A DNA stretch of 17,993 nt. It comes from PALSA-894 sp034669145 (GTDB lineage: Bacteria; Pseudomonadota; Alphaproteobacteria; Rhizobiales; Xanthobacteraceae). The translations under genes and the position numbers were made by a program. Below, one piece after another: positions 14,790-17,993 of this stretch. How positions within the stretch are numbered: position 1 is the stretch's first letter; each line of letters begins with the position of its first letter. The notes under the pieces were generated by a model. That model searched no databases, was not told the DNA's origin, and saw only the letters and a program-made list of their open reading frames with translations. The DNA is taken from NCBI GenBank assembly GCA_034669145.1, contig JAXDNY010000084.1:1-17993 (forward strand), given 5' to 3'.

Positions 14790-15308
14790 ATGGGGATAAT
14801 TCCCGACTTCTTGCTGGACTACATTTCGGACAGCACCTACTGGTCCATTCTGTTCATCGCCCACGCGCTGCTCGCGGTCGCGCTGCTGGGCGCGCTCTCG
14901 CATCAGGCAATGTCGGTGCTGATGCCGGTGCGCCAGGTGGCCGGCTCGGCGAACTTCGTCACGCGCTTCCGCTCGGTGCGGGGCGCGGGCTACGCCACGG
15001 CGGTCTGCGTGCTGTGGATCGTCACCTTCATCTTCGGCGCCTGGATCTACACCAAGTACCGCATGTACGTGCGCATCCCGATCGAGCAAGCGGGATTCTG
15101 GAAGACGCAGGGCGTGTTCGAGCTGAAAGAGCACCTTGTGACCATCGGGCTCGGGTTGCTGCCGATCTACTGGTACTTCTGGAAGAATGCGCGCAATCCG
15201 GAGTTCGACAGCCCGCGCAAATGGCTCACCGTGACGCTCGCCGCGATATGCTGGTACAGCTTCCTCGTCGGCCACGTCGTCAACAACGTCCGGGGGTTTG
15301 GATCATGA
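14790..15308 (+). CDS. Four-helix integral membrane protein, possible b-type cytochrome
   Basis: A 172-residue inner-membrane protein with predicted helices at about 17-36, 67-88, 115-131 and 146-164. Four histidines sit in or at the ends of helices: H25, H38, H115 and H162. Such a set could ligate one or two haems b, and helix-associated aromatic residues (Trp, Tyr) are frequent. There is no CxxCH. The ATG at 14790 follows an AGGGCGG tract; the in-frame ATG at 14733 would add a charged stretch without clear support. Its stop overlaps the next start (ATGA), so the two proteins are probably partners. I do not recognise a named family; electron transfer between the quinone pool and the periplasmic cytochromes is an inference. 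Confidence 0.72.
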   Translation: MGIIPDFLLDYISDSTYWSILFIAHALLAVALLGALSHQAMSVLMPVRQVAGSANFVTRFRSVRGAGYATAVCVLWIVTFIFGAWIYTKYRMYVRIPIEQAGFWKTQGVFELKEHLVTIGLGLLPIYWYFWKNARNPEFDSPRKWLTVTLAAICWYSFLVGHVVNNVRGFGS

Positions 15309-15694
15309 GCACGACCACGGGCATGCCATCGGCGGCGGCGACAAAGTCGCTCGCGTCCTCGGCGACGTTCCGCACCTTCGCAACTGTTTTCGCCATCGCC
15401 ACTCCGATCATCTACACGGCCTGCGAGATGCAAAACTGGCCGCTGTTCACCTACCATCCGGGAACCAGCCGGGTCGACCTCGGCTGGACGCCGGCGGTGA
15501 AGGACGAGGGGCCGGCCATGTACTGGTACGGCTGGATCGCCACCACGCTGATCGGCGCCGCCATCCTCGGCGTGCTCGCCACGATGCTGCCGGAAAAGAT
15601 GGTCAGGAGCATCCCGTTGTCGCTGGTCTGGATCGTTCCGCTGGCGGTGATCCCGATCCTGGTCTATGCGCTCAGGTTCTTCTGGCGATGGTAG
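15305..15694 (+). CDS. Three-helix membrane protein, unknown function
   Basis: This 129-residue protein is translationally coupled to the preceding gene by a 4-nt ATGA overlap. It has a polar Ser/Thr/Ala-rich N-terminus, then likely helices at about 24-40, 75-95 and 103-125. A loop (about 42-70) contains the aromatic segment NWPLFTYHPGTS and LGWTPAVKDEGP. The C-terminus is RFFWRW. No enzymatic motif is seen. It is most likely the second subunit of a small membrane complex with the four-histidine protein. Confidence 0.72.
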   Translation: MSTTTGMPSAAATKSLASSATFRTFATVFAIATPIIYTACEMQNWPLFTYHPGTSRVDLGWTPAVKDEGPAMYWYGWIATTLIGAAILGVLATMLPEKMVRSIPLSLVWIVPLAVIPILVYALRFFWRW

Positions 15695-15703
15695 GCGCAG
15701 CTT

Positions 15704-15732
15704 TTGAGCAGGGCGGCGGTTTGCGCTAATAT
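15704..15732 (+). promoter_or_regulatory. Possible sigma70-type promoter for the 15759 gene
   Basis: TTGAGC (15704-15709) and TAATAT (15727-15732) are separated by 17 nt, the optimal spacing. It would give a leader of about 20 nt to the ATG at 15759. Low to moderate support by pattern only. Confidence 0.35.
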
Positions 15733-15758
15733 CGAGATCGGATACCACGGAGACAGAG

Positions 15759-16139
15759 ATGAGCGTCCTGATCCGAACATTTGCTGGCGCGGCCCTGGCG
15801 GCTGCGCTTGCCGTGCCGGCCTATGCGGGCGGCGACGACTATGAGGCGATGAACGATACGGAGGGCCACGGGCCGGCCTATTTCGGCTTCGTGCGCGACA
15901 CGCGCGGCTCGCCGGTGCCCAACGCGGAGGTTGTCCTGCGCCCCAAGGACAGAGAGCCGGTCGTGCTCAAGAGCAACCTGCTCGGGATCTACCGCAGTCA
16001 CATCAGCAAGGAGGTCCCGCCGGCCGATGTGGAAGTGATCTGCGGCAAGACCGGCTACAAGCAGGCAAGCGTTGCCCGCCGTCCGGGCCAGGCGGGCGAC
16101 ATGCTGATCGAGACCAACTGCACGCTGCAGCGGTTGTAA
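15759..16139 (+). CDS. Small secreted carboxypeptidase-regulatory-like protein
   Basis: This 126-residue protein has a clear signal peptide (1-23, AYA cleavage). The mature part starts GGDDYEAMND and contains one beta-sandwich repeat of the carboxypeptidase-regulatory-like type: YFGFVRDTRGSPVPNAEVVL (41-60), SNLLGIYRSHI, then VEVICGKTGYKQ. This is the same kind of domain that opens the two large cytochrome fusions upstream, here standing alone. C95 and C121 could pair. The next gene begins 1 nt after the stop, so the two are coupled. Likely a periplasmic binding or scaffold component; function unknown. Confidence 0.75.
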   Translation: MSVLIRTFAGAALAAALAVPAYAGGDDYEAMNDTEGHGPAYFGFVRDTRGSPVPNAEVVLRPKDREPVVLKSNLLGIYRSHISKEVPPADVEVICGKTGYKQASVARRPGQAGDMLIETNCTLQRL

Positions 16140-16140
16140 G

Positions 16141-17823
16141 ATGGCGCGTCGTGGCCGCGCCTGTCGCGGTTCGATTGTTGCGCTTTCGTTTCTCATTGCG
16201 GCTTCGCTGGCGTGCGGCGCGCGCGCGGAAGTCCCCGATACCGTCCTGCTCAACGGCAAGATCGTGCAATACGACAGCGCTCCCGCGGAGGCGCTGGCGG
16301 TGCGCGACGGCCGGATCGCGGCGATCGGGCGCTCCGCGGACATCCGTGCGCTTGCGGGCCCTGCGACGCGGGTCATCGATCTCTCCCGCCGCACCGTCAT
16401 CCCGGGCCTGATCGACTCGCACATCCACGCCATTCGCGCCGGCCTCACCTATACGAGCGAGGTGCACTGGATCGGCGCCCGGTCGCTTGCCGAGGCGCTC
16501 GATCGCATCCGCGCAGCGGCGCAGACCGCCCCGAAGGGAAGCTGGCTGGTCGTCGCCGGCGGGTGGACCGAGTTGCAGTTTACCGAAGCGCGGCGCCCGA
16601 CGCAGGCCGAGATCGCCGCCGCCGCGCCCGATCACCGCGTCTATGTGCAACTGCTCTACAGCGCGGTTCTGGTCACCGCTGGCGGGACGGAGGAACTCCG
16701 AATATCCGATGACGCCGCGCTGGCCTCGCGTCTTACGCTCGAAACCGGAGCGGATGGCAGGCCAACGGGCTGGATGTCAGGCGACGCCCGCACCATCAGC
16801 GATCTGTTCGACAAGCTGCCGCGGCCGACAACCGAGCAGCAGGTCGCCGGCACACGCGAATTTTTCCGCACGTTGAACAGCCTCGGAATCACGGGTGTTC
16901 TCGATCCCGGCGGCTACAACCTTCCCCTCGATGCCTACCGCGCGCTGTTCCAGGTGTGGCGCGATGGCGCGCTCACCATTCGGGTCGTCTACAGCCTTTG
17001 CGCGCCGCGCCGCGATCATGAGCTGGCCGATTTTCAGGCGCTGACCGCGATGCTGCCGATGGGGTTCGGCGATGACTGGCTCAAGTTCAACGGGATCGGC
17101 GAGAACGTCACCTGGGGCATGTACAACAACGACGCGCCCACCGAGGCGCAGAAGGAGCAGCTTTATCAGACGCTCGCGTGGGCAGCGCAGCGCGGCCTGA
17201 CTGCGACATTTCACTGGAACAACAATCGCTCGGTGCATCATCTGCTTGATGTGCTGGAGCGCGTGAACCGCGCCACGCCGATCGTGTCGCTGCGCTGGTC
17301 GATCGCCCATCTCAACGACGTGTCGCTGGACAATCTCACCCGCATCAAAGCGCTGGGCGTCGGTTGGCTGATGCAGAACGCATTCTACTTTCGCGGCGAG
17401 GCGTTTCTCGGCCAGCGCGGAGCCGAGGCGATACGGCTTAGCCCCCCGATCGGGACTGCGCTCAGGATGGGAATTCCCGTTGGCGGCGGGACGGACGCGC
17501 ACCGGGTGATGTCGTACAATCCGTTCGTGTCGCTGCAATGGATGCTCGATGGCAAGACGGTCGCCGGCTTGCCGACGCGCGCGGCCGAGGAGACACCCAC
17601 GCGTATCGACGCGTTGCGTCTCTACACTGAGGGCAGCGCATGGTTCTCGTTTGAAGACGCGCGCCGGGGCTCGCTTGCGGTCGGCAAGCTTGCGGATCTT
17701 GCCGTGCTCACCAAGGACTATCTCACGATACCGGTCGACCAGATCGGAGACATCCGCTCCCTGCTCACGATGGTCGGCGGCCGCATCGTCTACGCGACGG
17801 AACCCTATGCGCCGTCCGAGTGA
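16141..17823 (+). CDS. Exported amidohydrolase, YtcJ-type (amidohydrolase_3)
   Basis: This is a 560-residue metal-dependent hydrolase. A signal peptide (about 1-29, CGARA cleavage region) places it in the periplasm. The family start VPDTVLLNGKIVQYDS is followed by the metal-binding IDSHIH (H94, H96). Other expected catalytic residues are K315 (DWLKFNG), H358 (TATFHWNN), H390 (SIAHLND) and D452 (GGGTDAH). The C-terminus returns to the composite beta-domain (GSLAVGKLADLAVL). Length is normal for this family, whose members hydrolyse amide or ester bonds of varied small molecules; the substrate is not predictable. It starts 1 nt after the small carboxypeptidase-regulatory-like gene, a strong sign of cotranslation. 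Confidence 0.9.
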   Translation: MARRGRACRGSIVALSFLIAASLACGARAEVPDTVLLNGKIVQYDSAPAEALAVRDGRIAAIGRSADIRALAGPATRVIDLSRRTVIPGLIDSHIHAIRAGLTYTSEVHWIGARSLAEALDRIRAAAQTAPKGSWLVVAGGWTELQFTEARRPTQAEIAAAAPDHRVYVQLLYSAVLVTAGGTEELRISDDAALASRLTLETGADGRPTGWMSGDARTISDLFDKLPRPTTEQQVAGTREFFRTLNSLGITGVLDPGGYNLPLDAYRALFQVWRDGALTIRVVYSLCAPRRDHELADFQALTAMLPMGFGDDWLKFNGIGENVTWGMYNNDAPTEAQKEQLYQTLAWAAQRGLTATFHWNNNRSVHHLLDVLERVNRATPIVSLRWSIAHLNDVSLDNLTRIKALGVGWLMQNAFYFRGEAFLGQRGAEAIRLSPPIGTALRMGIPVGGGTDAHRVMSYNPFVSLQWMLDGKTVAGLPTRAAEETPTRIDALRLYTEGSAWFSFEDARRGSLAVGKLADLAVLTKDYLTIPVDQIGDIRSLLTMVGGRIVYATEPYAPSE

Positions 17824-17843
17824 GTGGCGTTGCTGCGGCTTAA

Positions 17844-17993
17844 TGCCCCTTCCTAGCCCTGCCCCGCAAGCGGGGGAGGGGACGAGCGGGCCGCAGGCTC
17901 GAATACCCTCCCCTGGAGGGGGAGGGTCGGTGAGCATGACGCGCAGCGGAATGCGAACCGGGGTGGGGTGCGACGGCCATCCCACCCCGCCGC
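17844..17993. repeat. REP-like composite palindromic repeat
   Basis: Several stems follow one another: CCCCGC/GCGGGG around AA (17862-17875), an imperfect CGAGC/GGCTCG-type stem (about 17883-17901), CCCTCCC/GGGAGGG-type pairing (about 17906-17927) and GGGGTGGG/CCCACCCC (about 17960-17989). It continues to the window edge and shares its G/C-run core with the palindrome inside hemF. Confidence 0.7.

Noticed and set aside
1..17993. CRISPR arrays, tRNA, rRNA, insertion sequences or prophage genes
   Set aside because: No spaced direct-repeat array, no cloverleaf-like or rRNA-like segment and no transposase or phage protein was recognised on either strand.

Overview
The window is high-GC DNA, with strong G/C preference at codon third positions, that fits an alphaproteobacterium of the Hyphomicrobiales (Rhizobiales), probably on the Bradyrhizobium / Rhodopseudomonas / Pseudolabrys side. 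The best taxonomic clue is cytochrome b and cytochrome c1 encoded as one 687-residue fusion (fbcH) behind a Rieske gene. Several intergenic palindromic repeats of the kind common in these genomes support this. The assignment is an inference; no rRNA or marker phylogeny is possible here.

Region 1 (1-1030, minus strand) holds trmL and the 5' two-thirds of hemF, which overlap by 8 nt. HemF carries a 45-nt in-frame insertion that is essentially a perfect 46-bp palindrome. Region 2 (1294-3917, plus) is the bc1 complex operon: Rieske protein, then the cytochrome b/c1 fusion. Region 3 (4098-7859) is a mixed set. It has a TonB-family protein followed by an IsdG/HmuQ-type haem-degrading monooxygenase with its Asn/Trp/His triad, which suggests haem acquisition. 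It also has mtnP and apt, which release and then salvage adenine. A cupin and a small antisense membrane protein sit between mtnP and apt.

Region 4 (7939-8837) has two adjacent paralogous small secreted proteins of unknown function with one conserved cysteine pair. Region 5 (8838-9547) is about 700 bp without a convincing gene. It contains a multibranched candidate RNA structure and a separate perfect 14-bp inverted repeat.

Region 6 (9548-17823, all plus) is the most unusual part. Two tandem paralogues of about 700 residues each fuse a carboxypeptidase-regulatory-like domain, one CxxCH cytochrome c site and a virginiamycin-B-lyase-like beta-propeller. They are followed by a glutathione S-transferase-like protein, a four-helix membrane protein with four helix-associated histidines (possible diheme b-type cytochrome), a translationally coupled three-helix membrane protein, a small secreted carboxypeptidase-regulatory-like protein and an exported YtcJ-type amidohydrolase. 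My inference is a periplasmic redox or substrate-processing module whose substrate is unknown. REP-like palindromes lie between many of these genes and at the window end.
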